NCBI GenBank assembly: GCA_008638415.1
Contig: VWVT01000004.1
Location: forward strand, 368,901-432,900
DNA from: Nocardiopsis sinuspersici
GTDB lineage: Bacteria > Actinomycetota > Actinomycetes > Streptosporangiales > Streptosporangiaceae
Length of the DNA: 64,000 nucleotides
Direction: 5' to 3'
A program made the position numbers and the translations under genes. Under the pieces are notes generated by a model, which searched no databases, was not told where the DNA came from, and saw only the letters and a list, made by a program, of their open reading frames with translations. Shown here piece after piece: positions 52,450-60,400 of the stretch (the stretch's first letter is position 1; each line of letters starts with the position of its first letter).

Positions 52450-53166
52450 GTGAGCGACCCCGACGGCGAGCGCACCCCCGTCCCCCAGCGTGCCGTCGAC
52501 CGGATCAAGGCGATGATCGCCTCCGGGCAGGTCGGTCCGGGGGAGCGCCTGCCCACCGAGCGCGACCTGTCCGCCCAGCTCGGGGTCTCCCGCAGCTCCA
52601 TGCGCGAGGCCATCCGCGCCCTGACCACGCTCGGCGTCCTGGAGTCCCGCCACGGCGCGGGCGTCTACGTCACCGCGCTGCGTCCGGCCGACCTGCTGGA
52701 GACCTTCTCCGTGCTGGCCGAGGTCTCCCAGGGGCGGACCCTGCTGGAGGTCCTCCAGGTGCGCCGCATGCTCGAACCCGCCGCCACCGCCCTGGCCGCC
52801 GCGCGCGCAAGCGACGAGGACCTCGACCGCGTCGGGGCCCTGCTGGAGCGGATGGAGGGCGGTCCCGGCACCGTCTGCACCGACACCGCCACCGCCGACC
52901 TCGGCTTCCACCAGACCATCGTGGCCAGCACCGGCAACGCCACCCTGGCCGCGATCCACGACGGCCTGTCCTCGCACACCTTCAACGCCCGTGTGTGGGC
53001 GGGCCACCGTGAGGCCGGGCTCACCGCCAAGCTCCGCGAGGACCACCAGCGCATCCACGAGGCCCTCGTGGCGCGCGACCCGGACGCCGCCCGGGCCGCC
53101 GCGACGGTGCACGTCCTGCGCGTGGAGCGCTGGCTCGGCGCCGACCTGGCCGACGCGCAGGGCTGA
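52450..53166 (+). CDS. FadR-subfamily GntR regulator, LutR/LldR-like
   Basis: A 238-residue regulator with the GntR winged helix (about 15-80, with [20 protein letters not shown] and [21 protein letters not shown]) and a FadR-type FCD helical domain ([11 protein letters not shown]; conserved His residues in HRIHEAL-type positions that bind metal and ligand). GTG 52450 follows GGAGAG. It lies divergent to lutABC with the matching operator between, so it most likely represses the lut genes until lactate is present. pgi downstream has its own 200-base leader. Confidence 0.88.
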   Translation: MSDPDGERTPVPQRAVDRIKAMIASGQVGPGERLPTERDLSAQLGVSRSSMREAIRALTTLGVLESRHGAGVYVTALRPADLLETFSVLAEVSQGRTLLEVLQVRRMLEPAATALAAARASDEDLDRVGALLERMEGGPGTVCTDTATADLGFHQTIVASTGNATLAAIHDGLSSHTFNARVWAGHREAGLTAKLREDHQRIHEALVARDPDAARAAATVHVLRVERWLGADLADAQG

Positions 53167-53366
53167 CCGGTCGGAAAGTCCGCGTCCGGGCCTGTGGAGA
53201 ACCGCGTGGCGGGCGGCTTTCGTGGCAGTCTGTGTGTGAGCGGGACCGCGCGGGAAAGCGGTGTGCGTACGGGCGCACAACGCCGCCCGTGCCCGGGCCC
53301 CGGCCCTCGGGCACACACCCGCGCCGGGCCGCACACGGACCACCACGAACGACGAGGAGTCGCCGG

Positions 53367-55070
53367 ATGTCTGCCAGTACACCACTCCCTCGCGCTGAGG
53401 ACACCGGAGAAAGGGCCCACGCGGCCATCCCCCTGGACCAGCGGGAGGAGTGGACCGCGCTGCGCGAGCACCGCGAGCGGTGGGGCTCCACCCACCTGCG
53501 CGACCTGTTCGCCGACGACCCCGACCGTGCCGGGCGGTACACGCTCGACGTCGGCGACCTCCACGTCGACTACTCCAGGAACCTCGTCACCGACGAGACC
53601 CTGCGCCTGCTCGGCGCCCTGGCCTCGGCCACCCGCGTCGCGGAGCTGCGCGACGCCATGCTCGGCGGTGAGCACGTCAACCTCACCGAGGACCGGGCCG
53701 TGCTGCACACCGCCCTGCGCGCGCCGCGGGGCGAGGTCGTGCGCGCCGACGGACACGACGTCGTCCCCGAGGTGCAGCGGGTCCTGGACCGGATGGCCGA
53801 CTTCGCCGACCGGGTGCGTGCCCGCGAGTGGCTCGGCCACACCGGCCGGCCGGTGCACAGGATCGTCAACATCGGCATCGGCGGCTCCGACCTGGGCCCC
53901 GCCATGGCCTACGAGGCGCTGCGGCCCCACACCGACCGCGGGCTGGAGTTCCGGTTCGTCTCCAACGTGGACGGCACGGACCTGCACGAGGCGCTCGTGG
54001 ACGCCGATCCGGCCACGACGCTGTTCGTGGTCGCCTCCAAGACCTTCACCACCATCGAGACCATCACCAACGCGACCGCGGCCCGCTCCTGGCTGCTGGA
54101 CGGCCTGGGCGTGAAGGACGGCGACGACGGCGCCATCGCCAAGCACTTCGTCGCGGTGTCCACCAACGGCGAGGAGGTCGCCGGGTTCGGGATCGACACC
54201 CGGAACATGTTCGAGTTCTGGGACTGGGTGGGCGGACGCTACTCCTACGACTCGGCCATCGGACTGTCCCTGATGGTGGCCGTGGGCCCCGAGCGGTTCC
54301 GTGAGATGCTCGCCGGCTTCCACCTGATGGACACCCACTTCGCGACGGCCCCCGTAGAGCGCAACCTGCCGTTCCTGCTGGGCCTGCTCGGCGTCTGGTA
54401 CGGCAACTTCATGGGCGCCGAGAGCCACGCGGTACTGCCCTACAGCCAGAACATGGAGAAGTTCCCCGCCTACCTCCAGCAGCTCGACATGGAGTCCAAC
54501 GGCAAGTCGGTGCAGCGCGACGGCCGACCCGTCAACTGGCAGACCGGGCCGGTGGTGTGGGGGACCCCGGGGACCAACGGCCAGCACGCCTACTTCCAAC
54601 TGCTGCACCAGGGCACCCGGTTCGTGCCCGCCGACCTCATCGGCTTCGCCAACCCGGCCCCCGACCTGCCCGAGAGGCTGGTGCCCCAGCACGACCTGCT
54701 CATGGCCAACCTGTTCGCCCAGGGGCAGGCGCTGGCCTTCGGCAGGAGCGCGGAGGAGGTCGCCGCGGAGGGCGTGGCGGCCGACCTGGTCCCGCACCGC
54801 ACCTTCGAGGGCAACCGCCCCACGACCACCATCCTCGCCGACCGGCTCAGCCCGTCGGTGCTCGGCCAGTTGGTCGCCCTCTACGAGCACAAGGTGTTCG
54901 TGCAGGGCGCGGTGTGGAACATCAACTCCTTCGACCAGTGGGGCGTGCAGCTGGGCAAGGTCCTGGCCAAGCGGGTCGAGCCCGCCCTCACCGAGGGCGC
55001 CGACGTGCCCGGCCTGGACGCCTCCACCGCGTCGCTGGTGCGGCGGTACCGGTCCATGCGCGGCCGCTGA
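53367..55070 (+). CDS. pgi: Glucose-6-phosphate isomerase
   Basis: A 567-residue PGI, the normal length for the large bacterial form. Signature regions are [17 protein letters not shown] (sugar-phosphate binding), the [10 protein letters not shown] phosphate loop, [17 protein letters not shown] (PGI signature 1 region), the [12 protein letters not shown] segment with the catalytic Glu, [13 protein letters not shown] with the ring-opening His, and [14 protein letters not shown] near the end with the final Lys. It interconverts glucose-6-phosphate and fructose-6-phosphate in the cytoplasm. ATG 53367 follows GGAG. A hairpin terminator follows at 55085. Confidence 0.95.
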   Translation: MSASTPLPRAEDTGERAHAAIPLDQREEWTALREHRERWGSTHLRDLFADDPDRAGRYTLDVGDLHVDYSRNLVTDETLRLLGALASATRVAELRDAMLGGEHVNLTEDRAVLHTALRAPRGEVVRADGHDVVPEVQRVLDRMADFADRVRAREWLGHTGRPVHRIVNIGIGGSDLGPAMAYEALRPHTDRGLEFRFVSNVDGTDLHEALVDADPATTLFVVASKTFTTIETITNATAARSWLLDGLGVKDGDDGAIAKHFVAVSTNGEEVAGFGIDTRNMFEFWDWVGGRYSYDSAIGLSLMVAVGPERFREMLAGFHLMDTHFATAPVERNLPFLLGLLGVWYGNFMGAESHAVLPYSQNMEKFPAYLQQLDMESNGKSVQRDGRPVNWQTGPVVWGTPGTNGQHAYFQLLHQGTRFVPADLIGFANPAPDLPERLVPQHDLLMANLFAQGQALAFGRSAEEVAAEGVAADLVPHRTFEGNRPTTTILADRLSPSVLGQLVALYEHKVFVQGAVWNINSFDQWGVQLGKVLAKRVEPALTEGADVPGLDASTASLVRRYRSMRGR

Positions 55071-55084
55071 CCGCGGCCGGGCGG

Positions 55085-55116
55085 CCCCCACCGGCCTGAG
55101 TACCCGCCGGTGGGGG
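55085..55116 (+). terminator. Hairpin terminator after pgi
   Basis: CCCCCACCGGC (55085-55095) pairs perfectly with GCCGGTGGGGG (55106-55116), 15 bases past the pgi stop. Confidence 0.72.
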
Positions 55117-55327
55117 ACCCGGTCCACCCGCGGGCGGGCCGCCTCGGGAGCATGGCGGGCCCGGGCGGCCACCGGTCGCGGCGGTGCCGCCGCGGTCCGG
55201 GGCGGGCCCGGATCGGGCGAGTACCGGCGAGCGCACCCGCTCGGGCGCCCGTCCAGGAGCGCGGCGCTCACGGGCCGCCCCCGCCGATCCTGGCGGACCA
55301 GCGGGTCGGGACGCGCGGGAAAACTCC

Positions 55328-55357
55328 TTGCACGCTGTGAGCGGGCCCGGATAGCGT
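55328..55357 (+). promoter_or_regulatory. Promoter of the ABC-F leader
   Basis: TTGCAC (55328-55333) and TAGCGT (55352-55357) are separated by 18 bases, close to the actinomycete vegetative consensus. Transcription would begin at about 55363-55366, only a few bases before the leader ATG at 55368. Confidence 0.6.
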
Positions 55358-55367
55358 GGCCTCCAAC

Positions 55368-55379
55368 ATGCGTAACTGA
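55368..55379 (+). CDS. Three-residue leader peptide Met-Arg-Asn
   Basis: ATG-CGT-AAC-TGA starts 10 bases after the -10 box and ends inside the first arm of the large leader hairpin. Short upstream frames of this kind sense ribosome stalling in the leaders of ABC-F and Erm resistance genes. That it is translated is an inference from its position. Confidence 0.4.
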   Translation: MRN

Positions 55380-55493
55380 CATCGAGACCGACGATCCGCC
55401 GAGCGCGCGGGGCTCGCCCACCATCGGGCTGGAGCCGTACCCCCGCTCGGCGTGTACCCGAGTTCGAAAGATCCGTGGTGCGGTCTCGATGTC
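55378..55493 (+). promoter_or_regulatory. Nested-hairpin leader of the ABC-F gene
   Basis: Three nested inverted repeats share one axis: a 13-bp outer stem (55378-55390 with 55481-55493), an 8-bp middle stem GCCGAGCG/CGCTCGGC (55398-55405 with 55444-55451), and an inner GGCTCGCCC/GGGC-TG-GAGCC stem (55411-55436). The outer left arm begins at the leader stop codon. The structure can switch if a ribosome stalls on the leader, so it is probably an antibiotic-responsive attenuator. Confidence 0.6.
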
Positions 55494-55581
55494 GACGACT
55501 CCCGTCGTCCACCGGACCGACCGCGACCGCGTGTGTCCGGGCGCATCGAGGCCCACCCCAGACGAAGGGTGGTCCCACTCC

Positions 55582-57255
55582 ATGACTCTTCACGGCACGA
55601 CGCCGCCGTCCCCGAGCGGTTCCCCGCTGCTGCGCGCCCGCGACCTGGCCAAGGCCTACGGGGCGCACGTGGTGTTCGACGGGGTCAGCGTGGATGTCGC
55701 CCCCGGTCAGCGGCTCGGCCTGGTGGGGGAGAACGGCGCCGGCAAGTCCACCCTCCTGCGGCTGTTCGCCGGACGGGAGGAACCCGACGCCGGAAGCGTG
55801 GAACGCCCCGACGACACCGGGTTCCTGTACCAGGAGCTGCCCCACCCACCGGAGACGACCATGGCCGAGGTGGTCGACGAGGCCCTCGAACCGGCCCGCG
55901 AGGTGGAGCGGCGGCTGAACGCCGGTGCGGCGGCGCTGGACGGTTCGCCCGAGGACGGCCGGGTCCTGCGGGAGTACTCCGAGGCGCTGACCGAGGCCGA
56001 GCGCCTGGAGGTGTGGGACGCCGAGCGCAGGGCCGAACTGGTGGTGGCGGGCCTGGGCCTGGACGGGATCGCCCCGGACCGGCCGGTGGGGCGGATGTCG
56101 GGCGGCCAGCGCGGGCGTCTGGGCCTGGCGGCCCTGCTGATCCGTCGACCGCGCGCCCTGCTGCTGGACGAGCCGACCAACCACCTGGACGACCAGGCGC
56201 TGGAGTTCCTGGAGGGATACCTGCGGGACCTGCCGGACCTCGTGGTGCTGGCCAGCCACGACCGGGTGTTCCTGGACGCGGTGTGCACCGGCCTGGTCGA
56301 CCTGGACCCGGCCGTGGACGGGCCCGTGTACTACGGCGGCGCCTACTCCTTCTACCTGCGGGAGAAGCAGGTGGAGCGGGAGCGCTGGGAGCAGCGCTAC
56401 CACCGCGAGCAGGACACCCTCAGGGGGCTGCGCGAGTCGGTGCGCTCCACCGCACGGCAGGTGTCGCACAACGCCCCGCGCAGGGACAACGAGAAGATGG
56501 GACACGACTACCGGGGAGGGCGCGTCGAGAAGCAGGTCTCGCGCCGGGTGCGCGACGCCCGGGGCAGGCTGGAGGAACTGGAGCGCGACCAGGTGCGCAG
56601 GCCGCCCCGGCCGCTGGAGTTCACCGCCCCGCTCACCCGCGATCCGGGCTCGGCCGACGGCAACGCCATCGCGCTGCGGGACCTGGTGGTGCCGGGCCGG
56701 TTGCGCCTGGACCACCTGGACGTGCCCTCGGACGGGCGCCTGCTGGTCACCGGGCCCAACGGGGCGGGCAAGTCCACGCTGCTGTACGCCCTGGGACACC
56801 GGCTGCGGCCGGAGTCGGGCCAGGTGCTGTGGCGGCGCGGGGTGTCGGTGGCCCTGCTGGAGCAGGACGTGGCCTTCACCGATCCCGAGCGCACCCCGCG
56901 CGCACTCTACGAGGCGCTCAACGGCACCCGGGACGACGCGCCGCGCCTGACCGACCTGGGCCTGGTCGCGCCACGCGACCTGGACCGGCCCGTGGGCGCG
57001 CTGAGCGTGGGACAGCGGCGCCGGCTGGCTCTGGCGATGCTGGTGGGGCACGCCCCGGACGTGCTGCTGCTGGACGAGCCGACCAACCACCTGTCCCTGG
57101 CGCTGGCCGAGGAGTTGGAGGAGGCGCTGGGCAGGGCACCGGGCGCGGTGGTGGTGGCCTCGCACGACCGGTGGCTGCGCCGCAACTGGGCCTGGTCGGA
57201 GCTGCGGCTGGCCGACGGCGCGGTCACCGAGCGCCGGGATCCCGCGCTGTCGTAG
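55582..57255 (+). CDS. ABC-F subfamily ATPase
   Basis: A 557-residue protein of two ABC ATPase domains and no membrane span. Domain 1 has Walker A GENGAGKS (49-56), signature MSGGQRGRL and Walker B LLLDEPTNHLD; domain 2 has GPNGAGKS, a variant signature LSVGQRRRL and LLLDEPTNHLS. The linker between them is basic and helical (REKQVERERWEQRYHREQ), as in ribosome-binding ABC-F proteins that expel antibiotics or rescue stalled ribosomes. An in-frame ATG at 55489 is inside the leader stem, so 55582 with its AAGGGTGG site is preferred. The long structured leader suggests induction by a ribosome inhibitor. Confidence 0.88.
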   Translation: MTLHGTTPPSPSGSPLLRARDLAKAYGAHVVFDGVSVDVAPGQRLGLVGENGAGKSTLLRLFAGREEPDAGSVERPDDTGFLYQELPHPPETTMAEVVDEALEPAREVERRLNAGAAALDGSPEDGRVLREYSEALTEAERLEVWDAERRAELVVAGLGLDGIAPDRPVGRMSGGQRGRLGLAALLIRRPRALLLDEPTNHLDDQALEFLEGYLRDLPDLVVLASHDRVFLDAVCTGLVDLDPAVDGPVYYGGAYSFYLREKQVERERWEQRYHREQDTLRGLRESVRSTARQVSHNAPRRDNEKMGHDYRGGRVEKQVSRRVRDARGRLEELERDQVRRPPRPLEFTAPLTRDPGSADGNAIALRDLVVPGRLRLDHLDVPSDGRLLVTGPNGAGKSTLLYALGHRLRPESGQVLWRRGVSVALLEQDVAFTDPERTPRALYEALNGTRDDAPRLTDLGLVAPRDLDRPVGALSVGQRRRLALAMLVGHAPDVLLLDEPTNHLSLALAEELEEALGRAPGAVVVASHDRWLRRNWAWSELRLADGAVTERRDPALS

Positions 57256-57274
57256 GGACCCGTCCCGATCCGGA

Positions 57275-57304
57275 CGGCGGTGCCGGGCCCGTTCGGCACC
57301 GCCG
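57275..57304 (+). terminator. Hairpin terminator after the ABC-F gene
   Basis: CGGCGGTGCCG (57275-57285) pairs perfectly with CGGCACCGCCG (57294-57304), 20 bases past the stop. A second small inverted repeat, CTTGTGC/GCACAAG (57360-57366, 57390-57396), lies between here and the TnpB-related gene and could belong to the left end of that element. Confidence 0.65.
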
Positions 57305-57629
57305 GAGCGTCCGGTCCCACCCGGGGCGACCGGCGCGGACGCTGGAAACCCCGGTGCGACTTGTGCACACTCTGCGTAGCAGTTCCGACGCACAAGGTGA
57401 GGTCATGGGTTGTGGGCTGTTGGTGCGGGAGGTGATTCACGTGTACACGAGCGCACAGGAGTGCCTCTGGGTCCTGCTGTGCTTGGGCGGTGTGTGCTGC
57501 TGCTCCCGGGTGGCCTGCCGGAGAGGAAACAGGGAAGTGCGCTGGTTCTTCGGACACACGCCTGTGGTTTTCGCTACCGCCGTATCGAACACAGCGACGC
57601 ACGGCCGTGATCGGGAGGTGGGGGTACAG

Positions 57630-59276
57630 GTGTCGCAGGTCAGCAAAGCGCGGTTGCGGTCGATCCAGGCCCCGTTCCTTGTCCCCGCGCCGACCGGGGT
57701 CACCGTGCGCGATCGGCTTCAAGGTCTCACCGCCCAGGATGAGGCGGTGCTGCACGTGGTGGGTTCTCATCTGGGGTCGTTGGTTTCGGCGGACCTGGCG
57801 GCCCGGTGCGCTGAGGGGACCGATCACGGCAAGGACTCCTGGGCCGCCCGTAAACGGGAGCTGACCCCCGCCTCGTCCTCGCGGTGGGCCGGGGCGATCA
57901 CCAGGGCGTCGAACGAGCAGTGGGCGCTGGCCCGGCGCGGCCACCTCGCCCACCTGCACCGCCTCCAGGCGGGTGTCGACACGCTGTGGCACCGGCTGTC
58001 CCAACCCCTGGGGGCCCAGGGGACCCGGCACGTGCCGGGTGGGTACCGCACGCGACAGGAGTGGCACGCCAAGTCCCGGCGCCTGCACGCGCTCCAGTCC
58101 CGGCACGCGGCGGCGGTCGCCGACTGGGAGACGGGGCGGGTGCGGGTGGTGCGTGGCGGCGAACGACTGGCCCGCACTCGCCACCACCTGGGCGAGGCCC
58201 ACCTGACCCAGACCCAGTGGCGGCAGCGGTGGGAGGCCGCGCGCTCCTTCCTCCAAGCTGAGGGGGAAGCGGGCAAGCGGTATGGCGACGAAACGATCCG
58301 CATCACCCCCGGCGGTGAGGTGTCGATCAAATTGCCCACCCCGTTGGCCGAGTACGCCAACGCCCCCCATGGCCGGTATGTGCTCTCCTGCCGGGTGGCC
58401 TTCGCCCACCGCGGCACCGAGTGGGCGGATCGGGTGGAGGCCGACCGGGCGGTGGCCTACCGCCTGCACCACGACACCGACCGGGATCGGTGGTATGTGA
58501 CCGCGTCCTGGATCCACCAGACGGTCCGGCAGGTGCCGTGGGAGGCCGCGCTGGCCCACGGGGTCATCGGTGTCGATGCCAACGCCGACCACCTGGCCGC
58601 CTGGCGCCTGGACACCCACGGCAACCCCGTCGGTGACCCCCGCCGGTTTGACTACGTGTTGTCGGGGGCCGCGTCCCACCGGGACGCGCAGGTACGCCAC
58701 GCCCTGACCGGTTTGTTGCGTTGGGCCACCGGGTGCGGGGTGGCGGCGATCGCGGTGGAGGACCTGGACTTTACGGCGGAGAAGACCCGGGAGAGGCACG
58801 GGCGCCGCAAGGGATTCCGCCGGTTGATCTCCGGTTTTCCCACCGCCCGGCTGCGGGCCCGCTTGGTGTCGATGGCCCACGCGGTGGGGGTGGCGGTCAT
58901 CGCCGTGGACCCTGCTTATACGTCGAGGTGGGGTGCTGCGCACTGGAAGAAGCCACTCACCAGTAAGCACAGGAAGGTGTCCCGGCACGATGCGGCGAGC
59001 ATCGCGGTCGGGCGACGCGCTCAGGGGTATCCGGTTCGGCGACGGGCGGTACCGCCCCCACACCACCGGAGTGATGGTGTGGGGCCTCGGACCATCCAGG
59101 CCGGACCAGGTATCTCGGGGCGTGAGGAACTCCGCCGCCCCGCCACGGAGCGTGCACACGATGCACACCGCCGGGCGGAGGGAACGCGAACGCGGAGAAC
59201 CAGCGCGTCCAACACCGTTCGGAACGCGCCAGTGACACAGGTGTGGGTCCAGGACTCACTCCTGGACACTGTTTAG
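57630..59276 (+). CDS. TnpB-related RuvC protein (IS200/IS605 accessory type)
   Basis: A 548-residue protein from GTG 57630 (GGGAGG 12 bases upstream; GTG 57618 also possible). The three RuvC residues are present: Asp316 in GVDANADH, Glu377 in IAVEDLDF and Asp454 in RHDAASIAVG. The zinc ribbon of TnpB between the last two is missing; instead there is DPAYTSRWG, as in actinobacterial 'TnpB-related' proteins. TnpB proteins are RNA-guided DNA nucleases whose guide RNA overlaps the 3' end of the gene. No TnpA is present. The last ~85 codons are Arg-rich and contain two strong hairpins. The stop is 16 bases before the ABC permease gene. Confidence 0.75.
   Translation: MSQVSKARLRSIQAPFLVPAPTGVTVRDRLQGLTAQDEAVLHVVGSHLGSLVSADLAARCAEGTDHGKDSWAARKRELTPASSSRWAGAITRASNEQWALARRGHLAHLHRLQAGVDTLWHRLSQPLGAQGTRHVPGGYRTRQEWHAKSRRLHALQSRHAAAVADWETGRVRVVRGGERLARTRHHLGEAHLTQTQWRQRWEAARSFLQAEGEAGKRYGDETIRITPGGEVSIKLPTPLAEYANAPHGRYVLSCRVAFAHRGTEWADRVEADRAVAYRLHHDTDRDRWYVTASWIHQTVRQVPWEAALAHGVIGVDANADHLAAWRLDTHGNPVGDPRRFDYVLSGAASHRDAQVRHALTGLLRWATGCGVAAIAVEDLDFTAEKTRERHGRRKGFRRLISGFPTARLRARLVSMAHAVGVAVIAVDPAYTSRWGAAHWKKPLTSKHRKVSRHDAASIAVGRRAQGYPVRRRAVPPPHHRSDGVGPRTIQAGPGISGREELRRPATERAHDAHRRAEGTRTRRTSASNTVRNAPVTQVWVQDSLLDTV
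59056..59084 (+). other. Hairpin within the 3' end of the TnpB-related gene
   Basis: CCCCACACCA (59056-59065) pairs perfectly with TGGTGTGGGG (59075-59084) around nine bases. In TnpB elements the 3' coding end doubles as the scaffold of the guide RNA, and such stems are expected there. Confidence 0.5.
59247..59267 (+). other. Terminal hairpin, candidate right end of the element
   Basis: GTCCAGGA (59247-59254) pairs perfectly with TCCTGGAC (59260-59267) around CTCAC, ending seven bases before the TnpB-related stop. IS200/IS605 right ends carry a subterminal hairpin like this. The bases just after it would be the guide if a guide RNA is made. Confidence 0.45.
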
Positions 59277-59292
59277 GAATGGTGGGGCGTAC

Positions 59293-60315
59293 ATGACCGC
59301 GCCGATGGACGCGCCCGAGTCGTCCCAGCACGCCGACCCCGAGGCGGCGGCCAGGGGATCGGGCGCCGCGAACCGGTCCCTGGGCCAGATCGCCTGGCAG
59401 CGGTTCCGCAGGGACCGGATCGGCATGGCGGGGGGAGTCGTCGTCCTCCTGCTCATCCTGGTCGCGCTCCTCGCCCCGCTGCTCGCCTCCTGGTTCGGCT
59501 CCCCGCCCAACCAGTTCCACCAGGACCTGATCGAACCGCTCACCGGCGGCGTCCTGCGCGACCCCGACGACCCCGCCGAGGGAATCGACCCCTGGGGCGG
59601 CATCAGCACCGAGCACCTGCTCGGCCTGGAACCCGTCAACGGCCGCGACCTGTTCAGCCGTATCGTCTACGGCGCCCGCACCTCGCTCCTGGTCGCCACG
59701 GTCGCCACCCTGGTGTGCGTCGTCATCGGCACCGTCCTCGGGATCGTCGCCGGCTACTTCGGCGGCTGGGTCGACGTGGCCATCAGCCGGGCCATGGACA
59801 TCTTCCTGGCCTTCCCGCTGCTGCTGTTCGCCATCGCCCTGGTGGGCGTCGTCCCCGACGGGGCCTTCGGCCTGACCGGCAACGGCCTGCGCATCGGCGT
59901 GCTGGTCTTCATCATCGGGTTCTTCAACTGGCCCTACATCGGCCGCATCGTGCGCGGGCAGACCCTCACGCTCAAGGAGCGCGAGTTCGTGGAGGCCGCC
60001 CACAGCCTCGGCGCGGGCAGTGCCCACATCGTCTTCCGCGAGATCCTGCCCAACCTCCTCACGCCGATCCTGGTCTACTCCACCCTGCTCATCCCCACGA
60101 ACATCCTGTTCGAGGCGGCCCTGAGCTTCCTGGGGGTGGGCATCAACCCGCCCATGGCCACCTGGGGCGGCATGCTGGACAACGCCCTGCGCTTCTACAC
60201 CACCTCCCCGCACTTCGTGATCATCCCCGGACTGGCCATCTTCGTGACCGTCCTGGCCTTCAACCTCTTCGGTGACGGGCTGCGCGACGCCTTCGACCCC
60301 CGCTCCTCCGACTGA
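59293..60315 (+). CDS. Peptide/oligopeptide ABC permease, DppC/OppC type
   Basis: A 340-residue permease with an N-terminal helix (GMAGGVVVLLLILVALLAPLL), a long extracytoplasmic loop with GTEHLLGLEPVNGRDLFSRIVYGART-like sequence, and the EAA coupling loop EAAHSLGAGSAHIVFREILPN. This is the DppC/OppC family. ATG 59293 has only a weak GGTGGGG site. It is the first gene of a transporter operon (permease C, binding protein, permease B, ATPase) that continues out of the window, and is directly preceded by the TnpB-related gene, so its native promoter is not visible. Confidence 0.87.
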   Translation: MTAPMDAPESSQHADPEAAARGSGAANRSLGQIAWQRFRRDRIGMAGGVVVLLLILVALLAPLLASWFGSPPNQFHQDLIEPLTGGVLRDPDDPAEGIDPWGGISTEHLLGLEPVNGRDLFSRIVYGARTSLLVATVATLVCVVIGTVLGIVAGYFGGWVDVAISRAMDIFLAFPLLLFAIALVGVVPDGAFGLTGNGLRIGVLVFIIGFFNWPYIGRIVRGQTLTLKEREFVEAAHSLGAGSAHIVFREILPNLLTPILVYSTLLIPTNILFEAALSFLGVGINPPMATWGGMLDNALRFYTTSPHFVIIPGLAIFVTVLAFNLFGDGLRDAFDPRSSD

Positions 60316-60400
60316 CGGGTCCGGGCGTGCCCGGGTCCTCCCCCCGTGTCCCGGGCCGTGCGGCGCACGGCCCCAGCAGCGAATCCGACCAGGAGGCAGA

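Noticed and set aside
55489-55581. Alternative ABC-F start adding 31 residues
   Set aside because: The ATG lies inside the 3' arm of the leader hairpin, has no ribosome site, and the added residues do not match ABC-F N-termini. It remains possible only as a second leader frame.
52665-55583. A 972-codon open frame antisense to the FadR-type regulator and pgi
   Set aside because: Shadow of pgi and the regulator gene, with repetitive Gly/Val/Arg composition and no start signal.
55452-57629. N-terminal extension of the TnpB-related frame back through the ABC-F gene
   Set aside because: The frame is open only because of GC bias; it is antiphase to the well-supported ABC-F gene, and the TnpB-like sequence begins after 57618.
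57630-59276. Interpretation of the TnpB-related protein as a nuclease-dead repressor (TldR-like)
   Set aside because: Asp316, Glu377 and Asp454 are all visible, so there is no sequence evidence that catalysis is lost.
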